The notes: generated by a model from the letters alone, not told the origin. A stretch of 64,000 nt of DNA from Acanthacorydalis orientalis (GCA_034766995.1 CM068319.1:21450469-21514468), one strand, 5' to 3'; numbered from the stretch's first letter, positions 1 through 15,674 are shown. Made by a program: numbers and translations.

Positions 1-196
1 CAACTAAACGACTCACGCGGCCTCCCGACTCAGGGTTTGGGTTCTCTGTTGTTTGGACACATCCACCACGTGTGGAACGTGTCGAGAAAGGACTTCCAGC
101 TGACAGAGCTGGCATCCTTCCAGGAGATTTTATTATATTTGTTGATAAAGAAAATGTAGTTATGATGCCGGAGGTAGATGTATTAAATTTAATTAG
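1..196 (+). CDS. RhoGEF exon 1 in window: PDZ domain
   Basis: Reading from base 3, the exon encodes the carboxylate-binding loop GFGFSVVW of a PDZ domain, the conserved GLPADRAGILPGD turn and the helix EVDVLNLIR. It begins before the window and ends in phase 2 at a strong donor (AG|GTAAGT). PDZ domains bind C-terminal peptides, so this part probably localises the exchange factor. Confidence 0.88.
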
Positions 197-501
197 GTAA
201 GTGTTGTTTACGATTGATTCATTTGATTAAAATATAATTAAAAGAACGTAACTACTAATTAAGTAATATAAAATATTTGTTAAGCAATACAGTTATAAAC
301 GTTATTTTAGTCAAATACAAAACAGAAACAAATTAAAATGATTAATTTTTACAATTTTCTTTTGACTTTTAAAGATAAATTATTCCTACCTGTACAAATT
401 ACAATATTATTTTTATAATTTAGTTCCTTTTTGATTCGTAGTAAATTACTATCACTCAGTATGACATAAAGACTTATTCAATATTAAACACTGATAGAAG
501 A

Positions 502-538
<37 letters not shown>

Positions 539-1093
539 TTTAAATAATATAATATATTTTTACAAATAACATACATTTAATATTTTACAAATATAAGTTT
601 TTTCCATGAATTTAAATCAAATTAATTTGTCACAGATCGTACGGGAACCAACTCGTCTTAGAAATATTCCGTAGAAACAGTTCCACATTACCGAGTAGCA
701 CGTATAACGGACTAGTACCAAGTTCACAATCACCTAGCGTTACAATAATTACACCAGGTTCGAATCTTCCTGTTGGTACAGTATCAACAATAGTACCACC
801 TTCAAGCGGAAATTACTCACACCAACATCCAAGATCATCAACAGCGTGTTCTACGAACACTGCTTCAGATTACAATCGGCGTAGACTACATCTACCTCAA
901 GTGACATTCAGTTCTGAGGTTGGTAGTGGGGTTATTGTTTAAATAATGATTAATTAAGTAAACAAGAAACCGAATTATAGTAATCTGGCTGAAAAATCAT
1001 TGAAAATACGAGCTGAAGCTTAAACACTGGTGTAATTAGGAAAAGTGATTTCGATAAATCGTTAATTTGAAATGTTTTTTAAAATTTTATCTT

Positions 1094-1149
<56 letters not shown>

Positions 1150-1550
1150 GGTTTTAGTTTTATAATATGAAATATTGCTTCACATTTTAATTAATTCATT
1201 GAAAGGGTAGAAAATCAAATATCAAAGAAATTTGAAATACACATCATTTTTAATTGTAAAAATAATTCAATTTTACAAATTAATTTTAAAACCTGTTTTG
1301 GTGTCAAGAAAATATAGAGAAAGTTTAGATAAATATAAACGTTTAAAACGTTTTCAAATTTTTGGTAATAAAAAATACAAATTTATGGTGCAAAATGATT
1401 AATGTCACTTTAAATAATTCTTGATGTGAATAATAATAACAAATGAAAAAAAAACTTTTTGAATAAATTAATATCTTGTAACTATTAATTTCCTCAAGAA
1501 AATTAGAATAGAATACACATTTTTTTCAAAAAAAATATTAGACAATAGTA

Positions 1551-1590
<40 letters not shown>

Positions 1591-4387
1591 AAAACTTGAA
1601 AAAAAAACGGTACAATTTCGAATTCTTTGGTGTGAAAATTAAATATAAATACTCTTATTAAGATACATGTTTAAAAATTAACAAAAAGAAAATAAAATCA
1701 AAAAATGCGTAACAAAATACTAAAGAAAATTTTCAATGAAATGACAGATCAAAGACTACTACTTTTCAATTATTTAAAAATCTGATTATGTAACCTCAAC
1801 TCTTAAAATAATATGTTTGTTATTTAAAAAGAGTTACATATTTTTATGGAAATAATAATTTTTTTTGTCGCTACCCAAATGATTTCTCACAAACCATTTC
1901 AATTATATATATTTTTTCTAACTTGTTCTTGCAAAATTTCTTTATTATTTTTTATTTTACACAAATATTGTCTTTTTTTTCATAAAAGGTATAATGTTTC
2001 AAATTTACTAAAAATAAATAATCATGAAATAAATAAATAATAGATATTTGAAAATAAATAGTTGTAACCAGCGGGTTTATATGAACATTTTATATCAGTC
2101 TTTAATATTGACTTTTAATATCCAAAAAGGGTTAATTATTAAAAAAAAGGATTTATCATTTATTTATTTGTGCTATAAATAATAATGATAAAGACAGTAT
2201 TCTGAGTTAGTTCTGAATGAATTTTGGTTAGATAATAATTATTTCGTATAATTATTAATCTATTATCAACGGTCAGTATAGCAAGTCTGAGTAGGTTTAT
2301 GGTAATAGTAAGAATAGTGTGCGCAAAGTAAACGAATGAATAGTATTGTAAATGCTGTTGAAAAATTCTATAATAATTTATTAGACATATTTTTTGTCTA
2401 AATAAAAATTTAAATGTTTCGTTACATTCATAAGGTTTTAATGACAAATATATGTGTGTATAGATAATATTTGTATTGTTTCAATATCTGTTCTTTATAT
2501 GTAACAAAAAAGTATTAAATTATTGTATTAATAATTTTATGAACAATTCGAATGAAATTAGAAAAATTTAACGTTGGAGTAAATTTTTATAACTAATTTC
2601 GGGATGTTTATTTGATGAAAAATGTGAATACTTAGAGCTACTCTATTGAAAATCCGAAACTTTTCTGGCGTATATGTTGAAAAGTGAATTAAAGAAAATT
2701 AATACGTACATATAGTAGTTCCATGAATTAATATACGTTTTGGGTATTTTAAATTATTTAACTAAGAAAATTATTTTTAGATATATTAAATTTGTTTAAG
2801 GTTTTATATTCCTTCAAAAATATTTTCATGACTAATAAAAAAACTTTCATTGTTGATAATTAATATTGATTTTTTTTCTTTAATTGAAGGTGATATAAGT
2901 GTATTAAAAAACATTATATTTAATATGTTTACTTTAATGTTGGTACTTTTTCGAGATTTTTGATTAAAAAAGCATATTTGAACTGCCTGTTTTTTCTTAA
3001 TAAGAAAAGTCTTCATTTAAAATTCAACATTTAAAATTTATTTATATAAAACAACAAAAATTAATAGCAATTTAAAGGATGAATCGTTATAATTTAAATA
3101 ATTTTCTAATTGAAAATGCTACTTTTTCGTTTGATATCACGTTATTTTTCAAATTTTATGCTAATAAGGTATTAAACAAAAAACTACATATTTCTGACAA
3201 TAAATTAGATTCGTGTAAAAACAAGGTAATTATACATAAAATTTATGTTAAAATATTCAAAAGGATTTTTATTCTCCATTAAAATTTTGTGACCAAATTT
3301 TCATAATTATTTATAAAATATGTTTTCGAATAGTATTGAGCGTTTTAATAAGATGATAATGAATATTAAATATTTTTTGTATTATTAAACAATAATTTAA
3401 GATAGAGAAAGTCAAATTCTTTTTAAATTAAACCCATGTTGCGTGTAAATTATAATTGAAATATTTTTAAATTACTTTTTAGTAGAATATATTTAGGTAC
3501 TGTCCATAAATGGTGTTAAAAACCGAATAAGTACAGTTGAGACAGAAACAAATATAAAACCGCATGAAAAATATGCATAATTAATTGATTATATTTTTAA
3601 TTACCAAAAGAATAAATTAATTTTAACGGTTAAAAAAAATATTACCAGAAATATAAGCTGAACATTCTATTTACTACAATATGTTTGAAATATATAAATA
3701 GTAATTAAGTTTATTATATTATTAATTTTTACATATTATAAAAATATAGAAAAATATTTTTATAGCAAATTCAAACTGAATAAAAAATCTAATATTAAAG
3801 TTAATACTGGGTTATATTTTTAAACTTTTTTTTAATAAAAATATGTATTAATTTTCTTTATCACTAATACATTTCAAAATAAATCCACACTAACATTACG
3901 TCGAGAAAAATTAATGTAGCTAAAATTGGGATTTTATTTTAATATGAAACAACGAAGGGCATTACATAATTCATTATTTTTTCTTTAATCGTTTTATTGT
4001 TTCAAATATTTATTTGGCACAATGGCCTATTGAATGATGTAATATTTGTAGGCATTTAGTTATTAAATGTTATTTATTTTTATTTATTGTTATATATTAT
4101 TTATTGTATTTATTCTTTGCTGTCATGGATGCATTGATCATCGTTAAGAGCTAGCTAATTTTCATGTGTAGTATGTTTTCTTTTAATTTAACGTTTGTAA
4201 ATATATTTGTTTTCATATCATTTTTTAGTAAATATATGTTTTTGTTCAATTATGTATTTTGTTTATTTTATTTTTACACGTTGTATTTTTAAAAACATTC
4301 TCATTTTAATAGCATCCTCAATTATTTATTTCTCATATGTCAATTCACCAATTTGTCTTTTCACAATTATCCCTTTTTCCTCTAAAC

Positions 4388-4453
<66 letters not shown>

Positions 4454-4976
4454 AGTATATATTATTAATGTTTACCTTTTATAATTTCACATATATAAAA
4501 AAATTGATAGTGAAATTTTTATTTAGTATATTTCATTTTAAATTAAAAAATAGGTTCTACATTATGTTATTTTGTAAGATTAGAATTAGTATTAAAAATA
4601 TTTAACCATACATGTTTAATTAAGAATGGTCTTGGAAATGGTCTTTTTATTGGTTTATCTTGCCGTTAGATATATATGATAAACTTTTAATAATTTGTAT
4701 TTAAATATTATTGAGAAGGTATCAAAACAAACATAAAATTATTCTATTATAATTAAATGAAAAGAAAATAAAAATACATATAAAGTATTAATTACTATTT
4801 TATGTAAAAAATAACTATTTTGATTTGAGATCGGTTACGCAGCAATGAAGAAATTAATAATGTAATTAAAGTAATAATATGAAAAACTAATATAAAACGT
4901 AAGAATTATCTATTTTATAGTCTAATTGGTAAAATAAGTTTTAATGGATTTTACTGTGATATTTGAAATTAACTAT

Positions 4977-5042
<66 letters not shown>

Positions 5043-8000
5043 GTTATAATCATAATTGGGTTCAGTTTTTATTCTAAATTTATTCAAAAGGAAATTAATT
5101 AAATTTATTGCTTCAAATTAGCTATAAATAGAGGATAAAATTAATCTTCCATGAAAATGTATTTCACGGCAGCAAAACTCGACAAACATCGGGCCAGATG
5201 AAACGAGGAAACGTACAATGTTTCAACTAATTCATCGAGAGCAACAATATTCAACAGCGATGCAATTTTCAATGAGTAGATTTGTAGCGCCACTGGCTGA
5301 ACGAACAGATCTATTAGCACCATCGGACCATAGAGCTCTTTTTCAAAACGCTGAAGATGTAAGTGAATTTTTACATGCACGCATATTTTTACACGAAATA
5401 TACATTGTACACTTTTTTATTTTCATAAATATACGATTCGTTTATTTAATCAACTGTGAAAAATTGTTCCAGGTCCAATCGTAACCATTTAATATATACA
5501 TACTTTGTTTTTTATTGTTAAACTATTAAAACCGTTTACAAATTTCGCATGAATTGCTTCCTAATTCATTCTTGTTTTTGGTTCAGATTTTAATGATTTT
5601 ATTTTAATACGAGCTATGCTAAGTTAAGAAGAGTTTTGTTTTGAACTCTTTTTATAATTTTTTATTTCCTAAAAGAACGACTGAGAAAAGTATACTCAAA
5701 ATAATGAAAATAGAGTTTAATGTATTTTGTCAAAGAATATAATAACCAGTACTGAAATATTATTAAATAATTCACTTTCAAAAATAACAAAACTTATTTC
5801 ATGAAAATGAACTTTTATAAGACAATATTGATACAAAAAACGCATATTTTATATTAATCTGAATTATCATTAAAACGTAATACTACCAACTTTATATTCA
5901 ATCAACAATAGTTCTAATATTAACGTTTCATTAATGTCTGTCATCCGAATATGTCAATAAATTTCCTTTTTATTCTTCTCCACCCTTTTTAACTATTATT
6001 TGAACATGTTTTACTTGAATAAAAGAACATTAAAAATGGATCATAATTAATACACAATAATATATCTATATATATATATATATAATATAATTGCCATTCT
6101 CTAGGGTGGTGATATCATTGTTTGATTAATTATTTTTGTAATTATTATTGACAAAAATTATTATTAATAAAAATTAATGTTGATCTTTTACGATGTATAA
6201 AGAAAATATATATATATATATAATGATTACCAATAACGGAATAATTTGCATTTAAAAAAAAAACAAACAATTTTTTAACTTTTCAAATAGATTAATATTA
6301 GATTTGTACTTTAATCTAAAACAAATATTAATATAAACCACAATTAATTAAATCAATTTAGACTATAAGAGACTGAGAATTCTTATTGTATTTTTATAAA
6401 TACATTAATAGCTCAATCCGCCTTACAACAAGTAAATCGTTTTAATATGCTTACAAATATGCATGCGTTTCAAATTCTTACATTTGTTTATTTGCATGTT
6501 TAAAATTACTTTTAAAATAAATTTTAATCAAATTATATTTCTAATAAAAGTTCCATTTAAATTCATAGAGTAGTGTTTAGTGCATTTATTCAGTAGGATT
6601 TATTGATTTATTTGAATGAAATTTTAATTAAATGATGCATTTATTAGATTTCTATTCTTAACTCTGCTCGCATATAGATGAAATACCAATAGAAAAATTG
6701 TATTTCAAGCTAATATCGAAAAGTTAAATAATTTAAGATTCGTTCTATCATATATTTTAATATTGAAATATAACGGTAATATTGAATAAGTTTTTTTATA
6801 AATAAATTTAGAAGTTTTATATTTTACAGAATCTATATGAGTCTTAATATCAACTGACTTTTTATTTTCTAGCTTCTTCATTTAACAGAAGAAATATTAG
6901 ATGGTATTGTTCACGAAGACGGAGACGTTCATATTAATTTAATACCGAAAGTGTATAATGAAAAACTTAGCCTAATCACTAATTTTTATAAGCGGTACTG
7001 TTCTGGTCTCAAAAAAGCTGATTGTATTTTAGCAAATAAGACTAGAAACACGAATTCAGAATTTGTAAGATTTTTACATAATCCAGCAATACCGAGAAGA
7101 AGGCCAGACATCACTGGCTTTATTCATAAACCACTTGAACATTATCGTGAAGTGCTTAAATTATTACAAACGATCTTAACAAATACCAAATCAAATAGTG
7201 ATGATTATCAGATGTTATCAAAAATTGTACAAGAGTTACAGGTTTGTTCCTCAATTAATTACAAATAAAAATATACATACTTGTAAAATGTTGACTTTCA
7301 ATTTCAATAAAGATTCTTATTTGAAATCAGTAGAAGTCAGCATATTCGATTTACTAATGAAATGATCTGAAAGAAAAAAGAAATTATTTTTTAATGCACT
7401 TTATTTTTAATTAAATTACTATAATTTACGATTTTATAAGAAACAAATATTTTTTAAATAATTTATAACTATGGTATTAAAATCAAAATATCTTTATAGA
7501 TCACGTATAGAGAAATTACTTCAAGCGCTGGTCTTATGGAACCTGTTGGAGAAGGAAGGCCACTTCTTTCTATACAAGATTTAGAAAGTCGGCTTGTATT
7601 CACTAGATGCAAGGTAAGTTATTACATATTGTATGAAAGTTTGTCAATTATAATAAAGTTTAGTTTTAAAAAATGCCTCAACAATTCTTATTCCATTTAC
7701 TATAATCATAATCTAGTAAAGCACCGTTTAGTATATAACTAACAGAAAAATATTTCTGAAAATTTTAAATTCATCCTACATTTTTTAAGAAAGAAAATAC
7801 TACTATTTGATTGGAACAAAATTACAAACTAAAAAATATATCAACAATGAATAATTATGAACATTTTTATTTCAGCCTTTCATTTTAAATATACCAGGTA
7901 GGCAATGGATATTTGGAGGCGATTTAAGTAGAATTGAAGGAAGAAACATTCGACCGTATTGGGTTCTATTATTCAGTGACATTCTTTTATTCGCAAAAGT

Positions 8001-11000
8001 GTCTAGAGACCGAGTATTATTTATTACAGAAGAACCACTTCCTTTAATAAACATCACAGATGTTTTCTTTAATATTAGAAAAAAAGGTACACAAACATTT
8101 TAAAAAAGTACAGTTAATGAATTTTAATAACACAGTTATCATTATTATCATTGATAGAAAATAATCATGATAAATCTCTTGACTTCACAGCTACAGAATT
8201 TAGAATAAATATAGATAATGGAGGGAAGCCGGCAGAAAGTCCAACTGCCCATTGTGGACCAGATCTAAGTAGAACTCCGAAAAAAAATACACGTAGAAGA
8301 TGTGTAGCTTTAAGAGCGCCGACAACTGAACTCAAAGCTGTTTGGCAAAATCTTCTGCAGAAACAAATGTAAGAAATACTATACGTACGAATTAAATAAA
8401 TATAATTAATATGCGTACGAACGCGCGTGTATGTTTTACATAAGATAGATAATATAGTCCTTTATGATGAAATACTATTGTTATTAGTTAATTTTCACTT
8501 GCAAAATTCTATAAATTGCAATTTTGTCATGAAAATAAATAAGCTTTGCATTTAGAAATACGTAGATTAATCAATGTATGCTTGTAAGAATACATTTATA
8601 TCGAATTTCCAGTTATATTGTTCACTCGAACATTGGAGGCACACCGTTCAGTTCACCGTTAGACTCTCCCGACGCTCCCATAACGTCATCTGTGGCGACG
8701 CTGCAGTCAGCCGACTCGTACGGGTGCCGGCGTCAGGTGCGTCATGCAACCAAAACAACTTCTCACAATCAGTCACCATTGCAAAGTGCAATAAATTTAT
8801 CACAATCAAATATCACATCAGTCACATTCGGTCAAACAAACACATTGTTAATGCATCCATTACGAACCGCTTCTCATTTCAAAGAGAACAATCTTTCAGA
8901 GACAAACGAAAAGATTTTGACTAAAAACGGGCAAATTTTAGATAATCAATCGTCGTTAACAAAAACACCAGACACTCCCTCGGCTATAATAACTCCTTCG
9001 GAATCAGAGAATTCGCAAATTGAATTACACACGTTCGTTTCACATTTCGCATCGACTTCTAGTTTAGTTATTCCGAGAAACAATAATATTTCTGATTCCC
9101 CTACGTCGCCTTCAGCGATTCTAACGCCGTCGTCCGACCTCTCGGGCGACAATCACATCTACGTCGAAGACTATCAGGAATTCCCAAATTTGATAGGATT
9201 CGAAGACGATCCATGGGACATTGCAGGATTCGAGAGTAAATTTGAAAAATATACAAATAGCGATGTTTCAGATAAACCAACACCTCCGGACTCGCTAGAT
9301 CTTTGATGTTTATCGTTTCGCCACGATTACTATTCGTTGTGTATTGTATGATTCGTTTAGAAAAATAAATAAACAAGAAGAGAAATACATAGAAAAGACT
9401 TGATATTAAAATACTATCGTTCACTGTGTGTTTTGGTGATTAGCACAGTCCAAGTACGTTTGCAATACATGCACATCGTATTTTGTAAATGTTATTGTGT
9501 CGACAGATGATAAAATATACTGCCTCTCTTCTGATGCCACGTTTTTAATAAATTTCGATGTAACGAAGTAAATTGTGTATCAGAATCCTAGTAAGTAAAT
9601 AAAAAAAATACCCTTATCAAATCATTGATACATACGTGCCCGTTGTAATATCGAAAATTTCACAAAAATATAACATTTATCATTAAATATACAATATACT
9701 ATTATTACTATAAACGTAAATTATTCTTTTTCGATTTTATATAACGTGAAACTTTATGGACGAAACTAACATTCGCTTGATCATTCAAGTCTATTTAAAA
9801 GAATGCACATTTGTGAATTTCATCCAAGTGTTTGCAGAGATATACTCAGCATATACATCATTATCTAAGCTTTCTTTCTTTTTATAAATCTGGTAGATTT
9901 GAACTCACGTAGAATACAAAAATACTTAAATTGTTATTTATTCTCAATGTATTACTATTATACCTTTTTTACTTATTTTCTTATTCATTTCGCTAAAATA
10001 CTTTTCTCTTTAGTGATTTTAGATCGTCATACTTTTACTTCTTAAACTTCCCCATAAATAAGTTGAAAACGTGCTTTTATTGCATGGAAAAATGTTTTAC
10101 TTTGCATGTATTGAAAAGAAACATTAAAACAGTAATTAAAATCAACATTCAACTTTCTTCTATATTATAATAACTAATCATGTACTAAATAATTATTTAA
10201 CTAACAATAAACGTCATAATTTAATGTCATAATAACGTTTATAATTTAACGTCAAAAAGTATTTTTTTAAATATTTGGTCAGTTAATCAATATATTTATT
10301 ATATATAATGTATTAAATTAGGCCTTAAATATAAAAAATTATTTATAGTCAGACGTAGATTTTTTATTTAGTACGAATGTAAATTTAATCATTTATGTAT
10401 ATATTTGTATGAACTATTCACTTCAAACGAACCGATGTACAATCTGTTGCTTCAAGAATAACTATTATCCTTCATAAAAATCGACGATAAATGAATAATG
10501 TAACGATTGTAAATACTTTCGCTTCGATAATAAGTTCTATTCAAAAAATCTGTATTTGACAATTTTCAACAAAGTATGTCGACAGATCGAGAAAACAACT
10601 ATTTTTCATGAACAAATGTACATTATTTTGAAATTCTAAAATAAAATTAAATAAAGGAATTATAATAATCAATTTTCCTTTTATAACTTTAATAGAACAA
10701 TAGTAGATATATAGAAAATTTGTGCCATTCTAATTTAACTATTTGTTGAAATTAGAAATGTAAAATTCTCAATTCCTTTACTCTTCTTTTAGAATTACCA
10801 TTCGGATCACAAGGTAACATATTGATGGTATTTTTCAATATATAAAATTACAGTAGTTCTTATAGTAGAACGTTACTTCGCATTTAATTTTTGTTTTTAT
10901 TTAAAATATGTAACAAAAATAACCCTTTCAGATGCTACATTTTCTATTTCTTATCGTTTTTGAATAGACAATGTATTGATAGCTTAGAAATACTACCTTC

Positions 11001-11095
11001 TTTTAATTAACAATAATAGTAATTATATTTCGTTGTTTGATACATATTTCATTAAAATTATTTTGATTATAATTACATGTATACATTATTAGCTT

Positions 11096-11146
<51 letters not shown>

Positions 11147-12088
11147 ATTAAAATTTATATCAGCTGCATTTAGATTCTATAATTACAAACTAAATTCAAT
11201 TTAAATATTAAATTAAAAAAAGGAAAATAGCAACGAAATATAAAACCGCACTAAAGAGTAGTTGATAGTTTACAGTATGATGATCTGTAGAAACGTTAAA
11301 ATACTTGTAGTTTTTATTTTAATTAATTTTGAATTTTGTTTTAGTTTTTATCGACAGTAACATCGCCATGACATATTTTAAAATAATTAATTTTGGATCG
11401 TTTGAATCCTTTTTTGATGCAAATTTAAAAGAATGAAGTTTTTTAGAAGTAAAAATTTATTTTTTCAGTATTCGCAAGAGTTCGTATAGTTAATTAATAG
11501 ACTAAAGAAGCTTTCTGTAAATTTATTATTTTTTTGATATTATATTATAAAAACCAAATAAGATTTAAATTTTATTTATCTAAAATTATTTCTGATTGTT
11601 AATAATTTTCGTATATTTTCTTTTAAATCATTTAGACTTTTTTGAAGAAAATAAAACAATTGTAGTATAATAATTTCAATGTCATTTAGATGATACAATT
11701 CCAATTATTTTAAATATTAGAAAGATTATATAATCTTTGATCAAATAATATGCTACTAATTTGAAAATAATTTTTCATTTATGCGTGTTTTTTAATATGT
11801 AATGATAAATTATCAAATAATAATAATTTATCATTACACATTAAAAAACACATCCCATAAAATTCTAATCAATGGATATTACTGTCGAAAAAGTACGTGA
11901 CAATAATTATTAATTGTTTAAAAATATTATTAAATTATTTAATACTTTCTCATGAGAAATAGAAAATATGCATTTAATTTATTAAGTATTTAAATATTTT
12001 TTTAAAAAAATGCTGTTCGTGCATGATGTGCTTATTGTAAATAACTATCAATATGGTACATAAGATAGATACCAATTCCTCTGTTTAA

Positions 12089-12132
<44 letters not shown>

Positions 12133-12134
12133 CA

Positions 12135-12188
<54 letters not shown>

Positions 12189-13815
12189 TATAAGAGATGA
12201 TATTAGGTTCGTTTAATAATAAAGTAATTAAAAACATTTTCTATCAAATAACAGTATTAATGCATTAGATTTAAATAGATATTGAAATAATGAGTACATA
12301 TAAACATATTATTTATTTTAAAAATTATTTTAATATATTTTCAAAGTTGACATTTAGGAAAAAAATTTCAGACATATAAAAGAACAATCGGTAGATCTTT
12401 CACCTTCTTTTCCGAATCCAAAGCATCTATTGAGTATTTCATGTGCGCTAAACTTCGGTAGTACCTTAACAAATTCATAAATGCTTTTACATGAAAACCA
12501 ACGATTATAAAAAAATCATCATATTTTTACTATACGTTAGATTATTAATTATTAATTAAAATTTTTTTCATTGTTATGCAATTGTAATAAGAATTAGTTG
12601 TGAATAAATATTGATTTTGAATCAAATTGGAGCTTGTTTTTTTCATTGAGTTTTGTCGCACCTTTTTGCACATTTGGGCTTATTTTTTATTTCGAGGGTT
12701 GTTTTTTCAATAAAATACTTTTATTCTTTGCATGAATCACTTTTTATACCGACACAATTTCGTAATTCTTTACTCTGACTATCAGATCTTTTTTGAGTTC
12801 TTTTTTTCAACTGAAACGTCTGCGCAATTCTCTTATTAAACCTGTATTAATTTCAGATAATTAATCGAATTGTAATGTATTTTTTCAATACTAATACATT
12901 TTCATTCAATACCTTGAAACTCTATATTATACTTTAAAATATATTATGGACTAAAAAGAAAAAACAAAAAAATCTATTTATTTATATATGTAAAAAGTAA
13001 TTAAGATATATTTAATGCATTAGTACTGTTACAATACATGTATTTAAAATTATTTATATAAATTTCGTAAAAACAGTTACAAGGTATTGATTTAAAATAT
13101 GTTTTCAGTTTGAGACACTAGGATCAACACAAGTTTTACATTTAAAATATAGTTTTAATAATTAATATAAATACACAATTTAAAAGGATGCAAGAATCCA
13201 GTTATATTAATATAAATGACTTTAAAAATGTGATGTAAGTTAAACAAGAAATGATAACGAAATCTTAGATAATTCTAATAATATTTCACACATTTACAAT
13301 TACCAGAAGAAACTTTGTTTCAAAGTACTTTTGTGTTCCGTGTCTCAACAGTTGTAAAGAAGTATGAAATAGTTTTACTTATTTAAAAACTGTAATAATT
13401 TTACAGACATCACAAATATCAAATAATTCTACAACTCAAGGATCGCAAAAGCAGCTGGACGAATTAATAGAACATAAATGTTTACAATTAGGAAAAAGTG
13501 GAACAAATAAAGGCAGTGCACTTCATTTGGCGCAATGGATGAGAGGTCAACTAGGTGTATCTAATAGTATAAGTCAGTCGTCACCTGACGAGGAAGAGGT
13601 AACTGTTGTGTGGACAGAAGAAGAACTAAGGAGACGTTCGAGAGAACTGCATCTCGTAGACATTGATGGCAGTTTAAAAAATAAAGATCAGAGACAGTTT
13701 AGACCTGAAAGTAGATGTGAATCTGTTCTCCTGAGTGATATTGATGGAAGTCCTTCGAAGAGTCCATCTACAACTTCTGGCAGTCAGGTAAACATCCAGC
13801 ATTAAATAAATACAT

Positions 13816-13866
<51 letters not shown>

Positions 13867-15621
13867 TTTTATTACTTATACATGGAAAAGTAATAAAATT
13901 AGAAAATTCTTTTTTGAAAATATACTTTAATGAAACCCCTATAAATTAATTCATTAAAAATAATACTTTATATTAAATCTTATAATTTATTTCATTTCAA
14001 TTTATAATTTTTTTAACTCTAAAATTAAATCATTCTGAAAAGTATAAACAATACTGCTTTTATTAATGATCTAATTTATTTGTTTAAATTCATAATTTGA
14101 TTCCAATAAACTACTATTAAGCATTTTAAAATTAAATTTAAGGTCACTGTACGATCAAGTCCAATAGTACCTGAAAATGTGCCTGTCTGCAGACAATGTC
14201 ATAAAACATGTTTGTCAGCGAATAATAACCATAATTTGAACATTCATAATACAAATAACAATATATTGTCATCAAATAATTGCAAGAACCAAGATAACTG
14301 CAAGTTAAATATCAATTGCAATAACTCTAATAGCAACAGCGATCAAACTGGTAAAACATAAAGTAATAAATATTAACGTAACAAATATTATAGTAAAAAA
14401 ATATTTTCAGATATATCAAATGGAGATGATCCTTATAATGATGATTGGGGATCATTAATGTTAATGGGGTTAACGGCAATAAATCCTACAACGACTTTAT
14501 TAAAAATGGATCCGTTTGCGCCAACAAACGTTCCAAAAATTTCAATTTTACCACCAACACCTGACACTCTACCTCGTAGTGCAAGTGATGAAACTTCTCA
14601 GTTTCCACTTACATGTGATAATAATAACTGTCAAATAAGTACCCCAAAAAACAGCCCTAAACGAAAACTTCAGGTGAGATATTTTAATATTAAACAATGT
14701 AATATAATTTCATACACAAATAATGAAATATATAATAAATTATAGTTAATATAATGCAATTAAGTTAATACAAAAAAGCTCAATAACTCATATTTCCAAG
14801 TGTCACTAATAATAAATATAATTAACACTAAAAACCATTACTGTACAAAATATCAAATAATATATGAAACAAATAGTATATTAATGAAAATATTTATAAA
14901 ATAAAAATGATTTTAATATAATTTTATTATTCATAACAGTCTCAAGACAATATTGACAATGAAGATGACGATGATTCTCCTCAGACTGAAGAACCTCCTT
15001 ATTTAGTAATGGTTCCGAAAAATCCAGGCCTAAAGCGTTACGGAACCTGGTCAAGTTTAGGCAGAATACCTTCAGATGAGCTCGTCGAAGCACCAGATAA
15101 TATTGATGATGAAAACTCATCATCATCAGAAGAAGAAAGCGAAGAAGAGGAAGAGGAAGAAGAAGAAGATGAAGACACATCCCATACATCGGTTGAAAAT
15201 AATGAGCCAATAGTGCAATCAATTAGGGGATGGACAGCAAGAGCTGGATCATTTGTTGCGGAAAAAATGGCATTATTTGAAAAACTTGGCGAAGATTCGA
15301 GAGCTGCTATTGATAGGTACTATTTTGTGTAACATTCTATTCGCTATTTATTTTATATTCTTTCTTTCAATATAATTTTATTATATACACAGATATTTAA
15401 GACCAGCTGAAAATGCTACTTCTAAACAAGATGCTGACACAGATGGAGGAACATTAAGCTCAGGTGGAATAGATGAAGAATATGAAAATTCTGGGGCAAC
15501 GTCAGGTGAAGAAGTATGGGGAACACCGACAAGTGGAGGAGAATTTGATGATTTACCTGCGTTTCCAAATTCACAAGGGGATACACTTTCAGTAAATATT
15601 TTTACAGCTTATATTATGATT

Positions 15622-15674
<53 letters not shown>

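Larger units (their letters stand above)
919..5172 (+). other. RhoGEF intron between PDZ and DH exons
   Basis: 4.25 kb, AT-rich, with four (AT)n arrays (1097-1142, about 1556-1587, 4390-4451, 4976-5040). No coding frame stands out; an undetected small exon is possible because the 918 donor is weak. Confidence 0.65.
9374..13406 (+). other. Intron of the long RhoGEF isoform / 3' flank of the short one
   Basis: No coding frame is visible in this 4-kb AT-rich stretch. It holds (AT)n arrays near 11.1 and 12.1 kb and a 28-bp-arm hairpin at 11785-11851. The first part may be 3' UTR of the short isoform. Confidence 0.6.

Noticed and set aside
8574..8924. 116-codon frame overlapping RhoGEF exon 8
   Set aside because: It is out of phase with exon 7 and is a shadow of the true frame that joins through the 8613 acceptor.
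8946..9424. Minus-strand frames over the short-isoform tail
   Set aside because: Antisense shadows; no splice sites or start context support them.
14881..15222. Minus-strand Leu-rich frame over the acidic exon
   Set aside because: Antisense reading of GAA/GAT codons gives a Leu/Phe-rich artefact.
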